The notes: generated by a model from the sequence alone, not told the origin. Positions 1-9,246 are shown, numbered from the stretch's first letter. The stretch is DNA of 64,000 nucleotides from CAWAPS01 sp963783945 (GCA_963783945.1 CAWAPS010000006.1:1-64000), one strand, 5' to 3'. Numbers and translations are program-made.

Positions 1-248
1 GTTTGGTGACAGGGCGCCTCTGGGATAGTGGGACGGTGCGGCAGCACCTTATGGGCGAGCCATCTGCAGCCAGGCCGTGAGCAAGGCTAACTACTAGATC
101 CGTGTATTAGGCGATCAGGGGCAGGTGGCCTTGGATCTCGGCGTTCACGATATGGGTCACGGTGTCCGCCGTTTCCTCGTTAGGTTGAGCCCGGAGCTGG
201 CCGGCTGGATCAGTTGTCTTGGCCTCAACCGTTCGGTGTGGCGAGGGC
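1..248. other. Region downstream of the LGFP-repeat protein; no convincing gene
   Basis: This stretch lies 3' of the minus-strand LGFP protein. An open frame on the minus strand ends near 107, but it has no good start or ribosome binding site and its upstream half overlaps the real coding frame of the neighbour. No RNA gene or clear terminator is visible. Confidence 0.4.
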
Positions 249-1787
249 TCAGGCTGGTGCGGTTTCTTGATGCCCGATTTGGAGGAACACTCCGTCGCCG
301 TTGACGGGATTTGGGTAGTTGGGGATGAGGGTGAACCGGATCGATGTGAACGTGCCGGTGATGGCGGCGGTGCCGTTGGCATCCTTTTCGGGTGTTCCGT
401 CCATGAGCAGCGGGTCGCCGATGATGGCGTTCTGGGCGGCTCGGAAGTCGGGCATGCCGGTGTCGCCGCTGGCCTTGGCGGTGACGGTCCCGGGTGGAAA
501 GGTCATGATCGATGCGAGCGAGCCGAGCATGAACACTGGGTTGTCGAGGGGGGCGCTGAGGGTGATCACGAAGGCGCTCTGCGCTCCGGCGCGGATTTCC
601 ACCATTCCGGTGGCGGGCAGGGGTGGGGAGAACTGGTCGCTGTTGAAGTTGGGGTAGCTGCTGTCGAAGTAGAAGGCGGTGCCCATGGGTCCGTCGAGTT
701 TCACGAAGTTGCCGTCGAGCGATCCCACGGCGCCGTCGGTGTCGGCGGAGATCCAGCGAACGTATCCAGGTGCGAGTGGGATCGGGGCTGCAGTGATGGT
801 GGCGGCCACGGTGGTGGCTTCGTCGGCTGGTCCGGGCTGTCCGGCCTCGGTGAGTCGGCGGCTGAGGATGAGCAGCTCTTCTCGGATGGCCTGGCGGTCC
901 ACCCGTGATGCCCCGGCGGCGGTCTGGTAGGCAGACACGGCGCTGGCGGCGGCGGTCGGCACCGCGCCGAGTTGCTGGGACCCGATCAGCTGGATGACCA
1001 CGGTGTGCCAGGCCAGGGCGACCAGCCGCATGAACGCGCCTTGGTCGGCCGGTGCCGGTTGTCCGACTTCGAGGACCTGGGTGGCGGCCCTGGCCGCGGC
1101 GAGGGCCTGCCCGGCGATGCCGAGGGTCGAGGTGCGGGCGGCGAGCACGAGCAGGTCGGCGCCGAGGCCGGCGATGTCCGCGCCGGGGATGCCGGCGGCG
1201 GCCAGACTGGTGGCGATGAGTTCGACGGCCAGGTCGTCGATCTCGGCGAGACGGCCGGCCAGGATGAGTTCGAAGAGCAAAGTCAGTAAGGCCTTGACCC
1301 GAAGCTGCAGATAGTCGGGTCCGGCCGACGGCGGGGGGTCGAAACTGGCCAGGGTCTCGACGGCGAGGCGGGCGGCCCGGGCGGCCTGCGTTTCTTGACC
1401 GTTGTAGTGCAGCGTCTGGGCCTGGCCGAGCAGCTGGGTCGCAATCTGCACGATGGCATTGGCCCGATCGAGCAGGGGGGTCTCGCATTGGGCGGCGGCG
1501 TCCACCCGCCGTGGCGCGGTGGCCGGGTCTCGGTAGTCGAGGGTGAGGGGCGAGCCGCATCCTGGGTAGCGGATCTCGATCAGTCCGTCGTGCCCGGTCA
1601 GACCGTCGTGTCCTGTCGGAGCAGACAGAAATGGTCCTTCAACCAGCGGGAGCGTGTCCAGATCAGGCAGCGCGGTCCCGCTGGAGTCGATCACCTTGGC
1701 CGAATATTTCGACGCCGCGCTGAACACGAACGTGAAACTCTGACCGCCCACCCCGTGGAAGACGTAAGTGCCGTCGTAGTCAAATTT
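249..1787 (-). pseudogene. C-terminal part of a frameshifted LGFP-repeat protein
   Basis: This frame codes for about 512 residues that continue the upstream gene (1780-4410) in another reading frame. No plausible start codon with a ribosome binding site lies at the junction. The frame upstream of about 1790 reads as non-coding antisense-type sequence. Removing one C from the GGCC at 1788-1791 joins the two frames smoothly, reading ...VTG-KFDYDGTYVF. The part contains an alpha-helical stretch (roughly residues 110-330 of the fragment) and a C-terminal beta-rich region with a YFDSSYPNFNSDQF segment. No family is recognised. It is either a true frameshift, a sequencing error or, less likely, programmed frameshifting. 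Confidence 0.6.
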
Positions 1788-4410
1788 GGCCGGTAACGCT
1801 GTTCGCCAGGATCGTACTGGTGAAGTCGTCGAAGGCGAGATCGTCGGCCTCGGCGGCATACAGCAGCCCGAGCGAATCAAGCGAGACAGGTAGGGTCGCC
1901 GCACCTGTCCCGCTTGTCCCCTCGCGCCTGCCCAGCACTTCATCGGCCGGTTCGGTCCGGTACAAGGCCACATAAAACCCGAGCCGCTCCAAGCCGCCTT
2001 CGGCCACGTCGAGGTTCAGGAAGGTCCAGGCGCCGTTACGCACGGTACTGGGCCGGTTCAACCACAGGTCAGGGATCTGCAGGTTGGTACCGCAGGCGAA
2101 GTTGAGATGGACGCCCACGTTGACATCCCCCACGTCTATGTCCAAGAAGGGGTCGAAGCGGATCAGGTCGCCGAACGCCAGGGGTGTGCCAGCCGGGTCG
2201 CTCCCGGCTATGACCCCCCGGGTGGGCATCAGGGTGGTGGACTGAGCTTTAGCGCACTGCACGCAACCAAAGAACTCGTCATGGCCGTAGCCGCTGTTGA
2301 GAACCATGCCGCCCGCGGTGAGCATGAACGACGGCGACTGGTAGTAGATCTCCACGCCGCCGTCGGGGTCGTCGGGGCTGGCCGTGACCCGGGGTCGGTG
2401 CCCGTGGTAGAAGCGGTGCTGGACCGCCGGCTGCTCGTCGAGGAGCAGCTGGTAGGCCGCGGTCGGCGGCCGGTAGGAGCTGAGGCCGAAGATGAGGGCG
2501 TGGAACTCGAACAGGCGCGGAAACCATGCGGTCGGCTGTCTACGGCTGTCGCTGGGGCCGGTCCACATCAACGCAAAGCCGGCCACCTGGTCCCCGTGGG
2601 CGTTGAGTAGCAGGGCACTGTGGTCCGAGTCGGTCGAATTGACATTGTCCGGCGTGCGGCGGAACGGCCCGATGCGGCGGTGACGGTTGGACGACACCGA
2701 GAACTTCACGGCGATGTAGTCCAGAACGATGTGCGCCGCGGTGCGGATCGGCTCGTCGCGGGCGAACTCATACAAGTTGAGAATGGCGTGCAGCGCCAAC
2801 CGCTGGTAGATGCGGGAGTTGAACTCCATGAAGTCGAACTTGGCCAGGCGCTGCAGGTAACCCAACAGCCACCCGGTCAGACCGTTGGTGTTGTTGTCGT
2901 ATTGGGCGTCTGCAGTACGGTCCTTTAACAGCTGGTTGACCAGATAGCGCGAGGTCTCGATCATGAGGATGTGGTTCTCGGTCTCCGCGACGTGGAAAAG
3001 GACGAACGCGGCCTTCCAGAACTCGATGTCCGGGTCGTGACGGCCGTGGAGCTGCGCCGGGATCAGCTGGTCGAGGATGAAGTCGAGATCGTCCTGGCTG
3101 AGCACGTCCCGGTAGCGGTAGGCGATCGTCATGAGGCCCTTGACGGCCATGTCGTAGTCGCCCTCACGATCGATACCGACCTGGTGGAAGTCGGTGCCCA
3201 TCTGCCCCCGGTGCAAAAGCCGCAACTGTACCGAGAACAGCAGCCGGCTGGGCAACTCACCCGGCACCGCGAAGTCGGGATCCTCCAGCACCGCCCGCAA
3301 ATGAGCAAAAAACTGCAGCGTCTCGTTCTCCCCGGCTCTGACCTCGGTACCCAACGTGGGCCGCAGCGGCCTGGTGATCGCATAATGACCGGCGATATCG
3401 CTGACCCGCAGCTGATGGGTGGCGAAGGCCTGGGCCGGGCTACCATCCGCTGGCGGCGTCGACAGCAGGGCATCGAGAGGGAGCCACACATACTGCACCG
3501 CCACCCCCGCGCTCAACACCCCGGGCGCTTGAGAAGGCTGGACCCAGAACCGGTACAGGCCCTGATCCTTGGGATCCACCAGCGCGTAAATCCCGCCGCC
3601 GGTGTCGGCACGGGCGAAACTTTGCGGCCACGACGCGGTGGAGAACATCTGCGCCTCCAGCGGTCGGCCATCCAGTTCGGCGGTGACCGTGAACTCGGAA
3701 TAGCTGAGACCGGTCCCGCCCCAGTTGAGCTCGATCGAACTACCCCGCTGGTAGGCCGCCAGCACCATCGTCTCCCCCATCGCCGGGCATGTGGCGACCT
3801 CGCCCCGCTCGAAATCCTGATGGTGAGAGCCGTCCGACGCCACCCGCTCCTCGGCGATCGGCTTGCCCAGCGGACCGGACGAGGCGCCCAGCTCATGCCA
3901 TCGCACCTCGATGCGCCCCGACACCGCCGGCTCGCCCGGATCGGGAACGTCGGGCACCGGACCGAACTCCAGCCGCACCGGAGCCGCCCACCCCTGCGGG
4001 CAATCATCGCTACCCAACAGCACACTGTTGCAGCCCTTGGCGGTGAACTCGTACTCGCCCCACCCCTGCAAGATCGTCCAAATATGCGGGTTGGGATCGT
4101 CAGTATCGATCTTCATGTCCGCCTGGCCTTGGCCGACCCCGTTGTAGTTGATGTTGTACCGGAAATAGTCATAACCGAAACCAGAGCGGGACCAGTCGAA
4201 ACGCGCCTGATTGCGCAGACCGAAGACGCTCAAGACCATGTCCTGATCAGGTGACCAGCAGATCTCGCCCCGCTCGAAACGCTGCCGGCGGGCACTACCA
4301 CCCGGTACGCCCTCCTCCGCGCTTAGTGGCGGCCCAAACGCCCCCTCAGCCCCACCCCACAAATGCCAACGGGCACCGATCAGCCCTCCCAGCACCCCGT
4401 CGTCAGGCAC
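1780..4410 (-). CDS. Large protein with two N-terminal LGFP-type repeats (frameshifted 3' end)
   Basis: The gene starts at a GTG preceded by GGGAGGTG about 6 bases upstream, and encodes 876 residues before the frameshift stop. Residues about 10-55 and 165-210 each show the LGFP repeat pattern: a Trp and Leu-Gly or Gly-Gly start, a FGPP or LGKP core, then F-E-R-G-E. LGFP repeats are known from cell-wall-associated proteins of Actinobacteria. No signal peptide is visible at this start. The rest (about 330-750) is mostly alpha-helical, with a TENH motif followed by repeated helices, which resembles alpha/alpha toroid proteins; that is only an impression. It is probably cargo of the mobile element. 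Function unknown. Confidence 0.7.
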   Translation of the reverse strand: MPDDGVLGGLIGARWHLWGGAEGAFGPPLSAEEGVPGGSARRQRFERGEICWSPDQDMVLSVFGLRNQARFDWSRSGFGYDYFRYNINYNGVGQGQADMKIDTDDPNPHIWTILQGWGEYEFTAKGCNSVLLGSDDCPQGWAAPVRLEFGPVPDVPDPGEPAVSGRIEVRWHELGASSGPLGKPIAEERVASDGSHHQDFERGEVATCPAMGETMVLAAYQRGSSIELNWGGTGLSYSEFTVTAELDGRPLEAQMFSTASWPQSFARADTGGGIYALVDPKDQGLYRFWVQPSQAPGVLSAGVAVQYVWLPLDALLSTPPADGSPAQAFATHQLRVSDIAGHYAITRPLRPTLGTEVRAGENETLQFFAHLRAVLEDPDFAVPGELPSRLLFSVQLRLLHRGQMGTDFHQVGIDREGDYDMAVKGLMTIAYRYRDVLSQDDLDFILDQLIPAQLHGRHDPDIEFWKAAFVLFHVAETENHILMIETSRYLVNQLLKDRTADAQYDNNTNGLTGWLLGYLQRLAKFDFMEFNSRIYQRLALHAILNLYEFARDEPIRTAAHIVLDYIAVKFSVSSNRHRRIGPFRRTPDNVNSTDSDHSALLLNAHGDQVAGFALMWTGPSDSRRQPTAWFPRLFEFHALIFGLSSYRPPTAAYQLLLDEQPAVQHRFYHGHRPRVTASPDDPDGGVEIYYQSPSFMLTAGGMVLNSGYGHDEFFGCVQCAKAQSTTLMPTRGVIAGSDPAGTPLAFGDLIRFDPFLDIDVGDVNVGVHLNFACGTNLQIPDLWLNRPSTVRNGAWTFLNLDVAEGGLERLGFYVALYRTEPADEVLGRREGTSGTGAATLPVSLDSLGLLYAAEADDLAFDDFTSTILANSVTGQI

Positions 4411-4673
4411 CCCGCACCTCCCAGAATCGATGGGCCGACACTAGGCGCGATAAGTGTCAGCAGGGACTGCTTCGTTCGATTGGCTACTCGGCAGATAAGC
4501 CTGCCAAGACGCGATCGGCGGCGACGGCCATCAATCTGGCCAACCTCCCGGCGGACTACGCGGCGTTGCCGAACACATCGGGCTTCCCCCGGCAACAGCA
4601 CTCTGCAGCGCACAGGCGAACTCCACTAGCCCCGCCAAAGCGAACTCAGCCCCCGGGACTGTCAACCCAGCAG
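4411..4673. other. Upstream region of the LGFP gene; contains a short dyad
   Basis: No gene is seen here. GACACT at 4437-4442 and AGTGTC at 4453-4458 form a 6-bp inverted repeat just upstream of the GTG start of the LGFP protein gene, which could be an operator or part of its promoter. The rest is unassigned sequence up to the left edge of the transposon. Confidence 0.35.
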
Positions 4674-4683
4674 GCTACAGACG
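4674..4683 (+). repeat. GCTACAGAC repeat, left side of transposon, copy 1
   Basis: GCTACAGACG, read on the plus strand, matches 9 of 10 bases of the repeats on the right side. It may be a recombinase binding site or element end. Confidence 0.35.
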
Positions 4684-4775
4684 CCTAACCCCCCCAAGCA
4701 AACCCCAGGCAACGTCATCCCACACTGCCTCAGAACACGCAACGGGACCCTCTTGCGAGCATCCCCAATGTGCCG

Positions 4776-4786
4776 TTGTCTGTAGC
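4776..4786 (-). repeat. GCTACAGACAA repeat, left side, inverted copy
   Basis: On the minus strand this reads GCTACAGACAA, identical over 11 bases to 9317-9327, so the two form an inverted pair that brackets the transposase operon. It lies about 20 bases beyond the tnpC stop codon. Confidence 0.45.
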
Positions 4787-4804
4787 CGGGCTGGAGAATC
4801 GCTG

Positions 4805-5254
4805 TCACGGTAAGGGTTTTCTTGTTGTCGACATGTCGTCAAGGGGAGTCGCTGGCGGTTGCACGTAAGGGGTTGTGCAAGCGGCTTGTCGTTGGGCGCC
4901 GAGGACTCGGGAGGTGTAGTCGCGTAGGGCCTGGTTGTCTTGGCGGAGCCGTGCGGCTTCTTGGCGGAGAGCTTCGAGCCGCTCCCGGAGTGATTGGGTG
5001 CTGGCCCGTTGAGCAGCGGGCACCTGGCGGTGGGAGCGGGGCTGTTGGTCGGCTCTGAGACGCTCGATCTGGGCGCGCAGTTCGGGTTGGCGGTAGAGCC
5101 AGCTGCGATGGACGCACGCGGCCTGGGCGACCGAGGAGAAGGTGATGGGCTGGCCGGTGCGGTCGAGGCGGCGTAGAGCCTCTTGGGCCCGTTGCAGGGC
5201 GCTGGCGTGCTTGGCGTGAGCGGCCTGGACGAGATGTTGGGGGTTGCCGGTCAT
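4805..5254 (-). CDS. tnpC: DUF6262 family protein, TnpC-like transposon accessory protein
   Basis: This 149-residue protein has a central helix-turn-helix-like stretch (about 36-60, with FSSVAQAACVHRSWLYRQ) and then a long Arg/Gln/Leu-rich heptad region (about 85-120) likely to form a coiled coil. This fits DUF6262, the family found beside Tn554-type TnpA and TnpB. In Tn554, TnpC is the small third protein that influences transposition frequency and orientation. The start is 10 bases after the tnpB stop, so it is the last gene of the operon. Confidence 0.8.
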   Translation of the reverse strand: MTGNPQHLVQAAHAKHASALQRAQEALRRLDRTGQPITFSSVAQAACVHRSWLYRQPELRAQIERLRADQQPRSHRQVPAAQRASTQSLRERLEALRQEAARLRQDNQALRDYTSRVLGAQRQAACTTPYVQPPATPLDDMSTTRKPLP

Positions 5255-5264
5255 GGCACTGCGG

Positions 5265-6722
5265 TCAGTTCCCGGCCGAGCTGTCGTCGTGGAGCTGCTC
5301 GAGGGAGGAGATGATGCGTTCGAGGTTGTCCTGGACTCGGCGGTGGTTGTCGATCAGGCGTTGCTGACCGTGGGTTTCGGCGACCTCGAGCAGCTCCTGG
5401 TTGTGTTGGGCGTGCTGGCGGTGGACGGGCAGGAACTCGACGGTGGTCTGGAACTGGGGGCAGGTCAAGCAGGCGTTGGGGTGGGGGCATTCTTGTTGGG
5501 GCGGCCGGCCGCAGTAGCCGTTGGGAAGGCTGGCTTGGATGCGGTTGAGGTTGTGCTTGATCCACTCCGCCCCGGCGGTGGGTGACTCGGGGTCGTAGTC
5601 GAGGAGCCGACCGGTGATGTCCACTCGCTGCTGCTGGTAGCGGTCGAACTCCTTGCGGACGGTGGTGTCATACAGCTGGGCGTACACAGAGGTCATGCGG
5701 GGACTGGCGTGGCCTAATAGGCGCTGCACGACATGCTGAGGAACCCCAGCGTTGATGAGTCTTGTCCCGACGGTGTGGCGGAACTGGTGGCAGCTGACCC
5801 GGACCGCAGCCCCGGTTTCGTCGTGCAGCCCGATGCGGGCCTGCCAGGTGGTCAACGCTCGTTTGAGGGTCCAGTAGGGGAACGGCAGGCTGGCATCGGG
5901 ATTGTTCTTCGGGTCGGGGAACAGCCAGCGGCTCCCGGCCGGCCATGTGGCACGGACATGGGCTTGCTGATCTTTGATGGCCATCGCCGCCCTGCCCGAG
6001 AGCGGGACCAGCTGGTCGGATCGGGACTTGTTGTTGTAGAAGCACAGGCAGGGCCAGCCGACGCTGTCGTCGATGAGGGGGTTGAACGGCAAGGTGCAGG
6101 CGTCGCCGGCTCTGAGCCCGGTTTCCATCAACACGATGACCAGGTGGCGGATGGCGGGTCCCAGCACGGCCAGATGCCCTTCGGTTTCGAGCTGGGCCAT
6201 GACGAACTCGGAAACGAAACGCGGCAGGGGGTTGTCGCGGCGGGGAAGGTCGTCTTGGTAGATCGCGGCCTCGGCGGGGATCTCGGCCAGCCACTGGTGG
6301 CGGCGGTTGTGTTCGAGAAAGCCGCGCAGGCAGATCAGGGCGAGCGAGCGGGAGCTGGCCGCCAGTCCGGTGGCCACCAGCCACGAGAAGTAGCGTTCCA
6401 GCAGCAGCCTGCTGATCACACTGCTGTTGGCGGCGTCGGGCTCGCAGGCGGCCAGGAAGGCCGAGAAGCGGTCCATGGTGGTGGCAGAGGCGGTGATGGT
6501 GCCCCAGGCGCATCCGGTGGCCAGACGCCACCGGCACCAGTCCTTGACCGCCTGGCGCAGCCATGCCTGGCCGATGCTGCTGAAGCGGACGCTTTCGCGC
6601 CCCCGTGGGGCTGGTATCCCCAGCGCGTTGGCGTTCCAGCGGTCCTTGGCGTATTCGGCTTCGACAGCAGCAGGATCAGGCCAGCGGTCGGTTCTGTCGG
6701 GGTCCAGGCGAGGACCTTTCAT
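5265..6722 (-). CDS. tnpB: Tyrosine recombinase, TnpB of Tn554 family
   Basis: This 485-residue site-specific recombinase would cut and join the transposon ends. Catalytic residues are visible: Arg204 in TGLRAGD, a candidate Lys232, His312 and Arg315 in HQFRH, His338 in LLGHAS and Tyr347. An N-terminal SAM-like binding region occupies about 45-170. The C-terminal tail has Cys404, Cys412, Cys418 and Cys421, a probable zinc site typical of TnpB-like proteins. It is shorter than Tn554 TnpB (630 residues). The ATG overlaps the tnpA stop codon as ATGA, which implies translational coupling. Confidence 0.9.
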   Translation of the reverse strand: MKGPRLDPDRTDRWPDPAAVEAEYAKDRWNANALGIPAPRGRESVRFSSIGQAWLRQAVKDWCRWRLATGCAWGTITASATTMDRFSAFLAACEPDAANSSVISRLLLERYFSWLVATGLAASSRSLALICLRGFLEHNRRHQWLAEIPAEAAIYQDDLPRRDNPLPRFVSEFVMAQLETEGHLAVLGPAIRHLVIVLMETGLRAGDACTLPFNPLIDDSVGWPCLCFYNNKSRSDQLVPLSGRAAMAIKDQQAHVRATWPAGSRWLFPDPKNNPDASLPFPYWTLKRALTTWQARIGLHDETGAAVRVSCHQFRHTVGTRLINAGVPQHVVQRLLGHASPRMTSVYAQLYDTTVRKEFDRYQQQRVDITGRLLDYDPESPTAGAEWIKHNLNRIQASLPNGYCGRPPQQECPHPNACLTCPQFQTTVEFLPVHRQHAQHNQELLEVAETHGQQRLIDNHRRVQDNLERIISSLEQLHDDSSAGN

Positions 6723-7882
6723 GGCTGATCGTTTTCCTCGTCATCTTGGCCAGTGTCCTCTGTGGAGGGCGGGACCGGTTCGCTGCGATCCGCGTCGGGG
6801 TCGGTGCTGGGCCATACCCCGGCGCGTCGAAGCTCGGCTCTCAAGTCGGCGGGCAGGAGATGGACATAGATCTGGCTGGTGGTCACCGAGGAGCGGTGGG
6901 TGAGCAGCCGGGCGGCCACCTCGATAGGCACGCCGGCGCGGATCATTCCGGTGGCAGCCGAGTGGCGCAGCATGTGAATGTTGAACTCGACCCCGGTGCG
7001 AGCCCGCAGCCGGCGCACCATCTGGTTGACGTTGTTGTAAGTGAGCGGCCAGCCATAGGGCTCGGCCCACAGGTTCACGAACACATAGTCGGAATCCAGG
7101 TCTCCGTACTCGGCGTGCATGTACTCGGTGTAGAGGCGGACCAGACCGGCGGTGATGGGGATGACCTCGACGTCGGGGATCTTGGCCCGGGCCCCGTTAG
7201 CGTTGTCGGCCCGGGGCACGATGCGCAGCTCTCGAGACCGGGAGAGCACATCGGCGTGGCGCAAACCCAATGCCTGACCAACCCGAAGGCCGGTCTCGGC
7301 CAGCAAGGCGAACAAGAACCGGTCCCGCAGGTGCTCGCACGCCTCGATGATGGCCAGGATGTCCTTTTCCGACAGCGTCTTCGGCCTTCGGCGCGGCACA
7401 GTCAACTTCACCGGCCGGACCGGGATCGGGTTGGCCTTGGTGGCGTGATAGAGGAACGGCTTGTAGCTTCGCCGGCCCGCCCGCCGCCAGATCATCAGAT
7501 CCTCAGCTAGTCCCACGCCCACCCTGGCCAGATAGTCATAGAACCCGAACACGGCGGCCAGATACTGGTTGACCGTCGCCGGTTTGCGCCCAGCTTGGTC
7601 GGCATCGATGATCACCGAGTCGCGGCGGGGTGATCGCAGCCAGGCCACAAAGCGCCCCACATCATCCAGGCCTGCCCCATCCCAACGAACGCCTGCGGCG
7701 TGAAGGAACTCGAACCACAGCTTCAGGCCGATGGCATACCCCCGCACGGTGCGCGGAGAGCGCTCTATCGCCGAAAGGTGCGACAGGTACGCCTCGATCG
7801 GCGCTATCGGCTCCCCACCGTCATCCAGCACCGTCCAAGAGACCGCCTCGCTGGCGGGCATCACCACCCGCTGCAACCTCAC
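6719..7882 (-). CDS. tnpA: Tyrosine recombinase, TnpA of Tn554 family
   Basis: This 387-residue recombinase has an N-terminal core-binding domain (about 25-120) and a C-terminal catalytic domain with Arg200 (ETGLR), Lys234, His303 and Arg306 (HMLRH), His329 (LLTHRS) and the nucleophile Tyr339 (SQIYVH). Length matches Tn554 TnpA (361). The GTG start overlaps the stop of the upstream 74-residue gene as GTGA, and its own stop overlaps tnpB. TnpA and TnpB are expected to act together during excision and insertion. Confidence 0.9.
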   Translation of the reverse strand: MRLQRVVMPASEAVSWTVLDDGGEPIAPIEAYLSHLSAIERSPRTVRGYAIGLKLWFEFLHAAGVRWDGAGLDDVGRFVAWLRSPRRDSVIIDADQAGRKPATVNQYLAAVFGFYDYLARVGVGLAEDLMIWRRAGRRSYKPFLYHATKANPIPVRPVKLTVPRRRPKTLSEKDILAIIEACEHLRDRFLFALLAETGLRVGQALGLRHADVLSRSRELRIVPRADNANGARAKIPDVEVIPITAGLVRLYTEYMHAEYGDLDSDYVFVNLWAEPYGWPLTYNNVNQMVRRLRARTGVEFNIHMLRHSAATGMIRAGVPIEVAARLLTHRSSVTTSQIYVHLLPADLRAELRRAGVWPSTDPDADRSEPVPPSTEDTGQDDEENDQP

Positions 7883-8103
7883 GAGCAGTCACCCGACTGG
7901 CTCATAGCTGGCCCCGATAGAGCGACCCGCACCATGCACACCGGGACCCGATCGTCTTGGAGCTCTTGCAACAGCACCATCAAGGCCCGGCCGGCGGTCA
8001 GGTGAACCAACCGATGCGGGAGGACGTAAACCTCCACGCTGATACGAATCTGGCTGTCACCATTGGGTGTCGCAGACTGTCGTGCTCCGCAGCGACGGTT
8101 CAC
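7879..8103 (-). CDS. Small unknown protein of the transposon operon (74 aa)
   Basis: This 74-residue frame begins with a GTG that overlaps the stop of the preceding gene (GTGA at 8100-8103) and ends in a GTGA overlap with tnpA (7879-7882). Two perfect 4-base couplings in a row argue that it is translated. The sequence has a basic N-terminus and a central SVEVYVLPHRLVHLTAGRAL stretch; no known domain is recognised. It is absent from classical Tn554. Confidence 0.6.
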   Translation of the reverse strand: MNRRCGARQSATPNGDSQIRISVEVYVLPHRLVHLTAGRALMVLLQELQDDRVPVCMVRVALSGPAMSQSGDCS

Positions 8104-8435
8104 CGAGCATCCCCCAGCACCGTGGCCCGGGCGTAAAGCACCGAGCCGGGCGGCTCTGCCACGCCGCGCAACTCGATATCAACAGGATGTTTCACTCGAC
8201 GACCCCAACCGTTGACGGCAGTGCTAGTCCGGTATTCGCGCACCACCGCCCACCGCCCGGGATTGGCTCGCAGCAACTCGACAATCTCGCCCGTGAGGAC
8301 CCGACGTCGGTCAGGCGGCGGGTCCCGCCACATCAACTGGGCGGTCCCTCGCCGCGACGACTCCACTCTGAACATCTTCAGCTGCTCATCTTCGGCGATC
8401 AGCCCGGCCCCCAGCTCGCTCACCTCGACAGTCAT
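8100..8435 (-). CDS. Small unknown protein of the transposon operon (111 aa)
   Basis: The start at ATG 8435 is chosen because it overlaps the stop of the upstream DUF6431 gene as ATGA and has a purine-rich GGGAAGAGG about 4 bases upstream. The acidic/basic 111-residue protein has a core reading LTGEIVELLRANPGRWAVVR followed by a GWGRRVKHP stretch. The GRWAVVREY pattern suggests a small alpha/beta fold, but no family is assigned. It is followed by a GTGA overlap into the 74-residue gene. Confidence 0.6.
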   Translation of the reverse strand: MTVEVSELGAGLIAEDEQLKMFRVESSRRGTAQLMWRDPPPDRRRVLTGEIVELLRANPGRWAVVREYRTSTAVNGWGRRVKHPVDIELRGVAEPPGSVLYARATVLGDAR

Positions 8436-9178
8436 GGCGGCCTCTTCCCGTCGCTCGAATCGATCAAGGTCATCAAACGCCTCTCGTCGACATCCGGGAA
8501 GACGCGCGATGTTGTTGGTCCTGCGGAACTGACCGGGACCAGCCACCTTCCATTGGTCATCACCGACACTGCCGGCCAGCGGGCCAGGACATCGGTCTCA
8601 CACACCGCCCGGGCCAAGTCGTCCAACCCCGACAGGACCGCCGCCTCCGCCGACGAGGCTAACCCAGCCACACGCAACCCGATTACCGCTCCAACCATCA
8701 CCGCCACCGCATAGGCCACCCGGGCCCGCTCACGATGTCGCCCGCACCAGCTCCGCACCGTGGACTGCGCCACCCCCGCCACCCGCGCCACGGCACGAGA
8801 GCCCCTGCCGTCCACCGCCACCTGGACCGCCGAGCCGATCACCTCCACCCCGAAAGTGCGCCCCACCAGACAGAACGACGGCAACAGAACATGACTCACC
8901 CGACACGACGAGCAGCGAGCCCGGCGCACCCAAATCCGCCACGACCCACCATCCCGCACTGTCCGCCAATAGCCCGACCAGAACACCATCGACGCCCGGC
9001 AGCCCGGACAGCAACACCGAGGCACCACCACCGCCTTGCCGGCTGTGGCGTACTCCTCGACCGACAGCTGGCAAGCCCATACCATGGCCACGGGCGCGAA
9101 CCGCCTTTGGGGTCCCCTCCCCGAGAGCGCCAACCCGAGGGGAGGGGCCCCTTCAATCACATCAACGACGGCCACCAT
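8432..9178 (-). CDS. DUF6431-like zinc-ribbon/HTH protein, first gene of transposon operon
   Basis: The protein has a CxxC pair in CCCPGC, then GYWR, then a second pair in RCSSC followed by SHVLLP, the typical layout of DUF6431 zinc ribbons. A helix-turn-helix follows (VARVAGVAQSTVRSWCGRH). This suggests a DNA-binding protein, similar in layout to N-terminal parts of some transposase-associated regulators. The start used (9178) has GGGGAGAGG immediately upstream; ATG at 9085 (217 residues) is a fair alternative because homology-like sequence begins there. Its stop overlaps the next start as ATGA. Confidence 0.7.
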   Translation of the reverse strand: MVAVVDVIEGAPPLGLALSGRGPQRRFAPVAMVWACQLSVEEYATAGKAVVVPRCCCPGCRASMVFWSGYWRTVRDGGSWRIWVRRARCSSCRVSHVLLPSFCLVGRTFGVEVIGSAVQVAVDGRGSRAVARVAGVAQSTVRSWCGRHRERARVAYAVAVMVGAVIGLRVAGLASSAEAAVLSGLDDLARAVCETDVLARWPAVSVMTNGRWLVPVSSAGPTTSRVFPDVDERRLMTLIDSSDGKRPP

Positions 9179-9246
9179 CCTCTCCCCAGACCGTCCCCGT
9201 CCGCTCGTGACCCCACCACCGCCCAGTCGGCAACATCGACAACACC

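Noticed and set aside
107..382. Minus-strand open frame of 91 codons near the left edge
   Set aside because: No ribosome binding site, and most of it overlaps the true frame of the LGFP protein fragment; composition is that of a shadow frame.
157..1560. Long minus-strand frame, Arg/Pro/His-rich
   Set aside because: It is the alternate frame of the C-terminal LGFP fragment and has the Arg/Pro-rich composition typical of out-of-frame GC-rich DNA.
2971..4254. 427-codon plus-strand frame
   Set aside because: Antisense to the LGFP gene, rich in Arg/His/Leu/Gln without domain or ribosome binding site.
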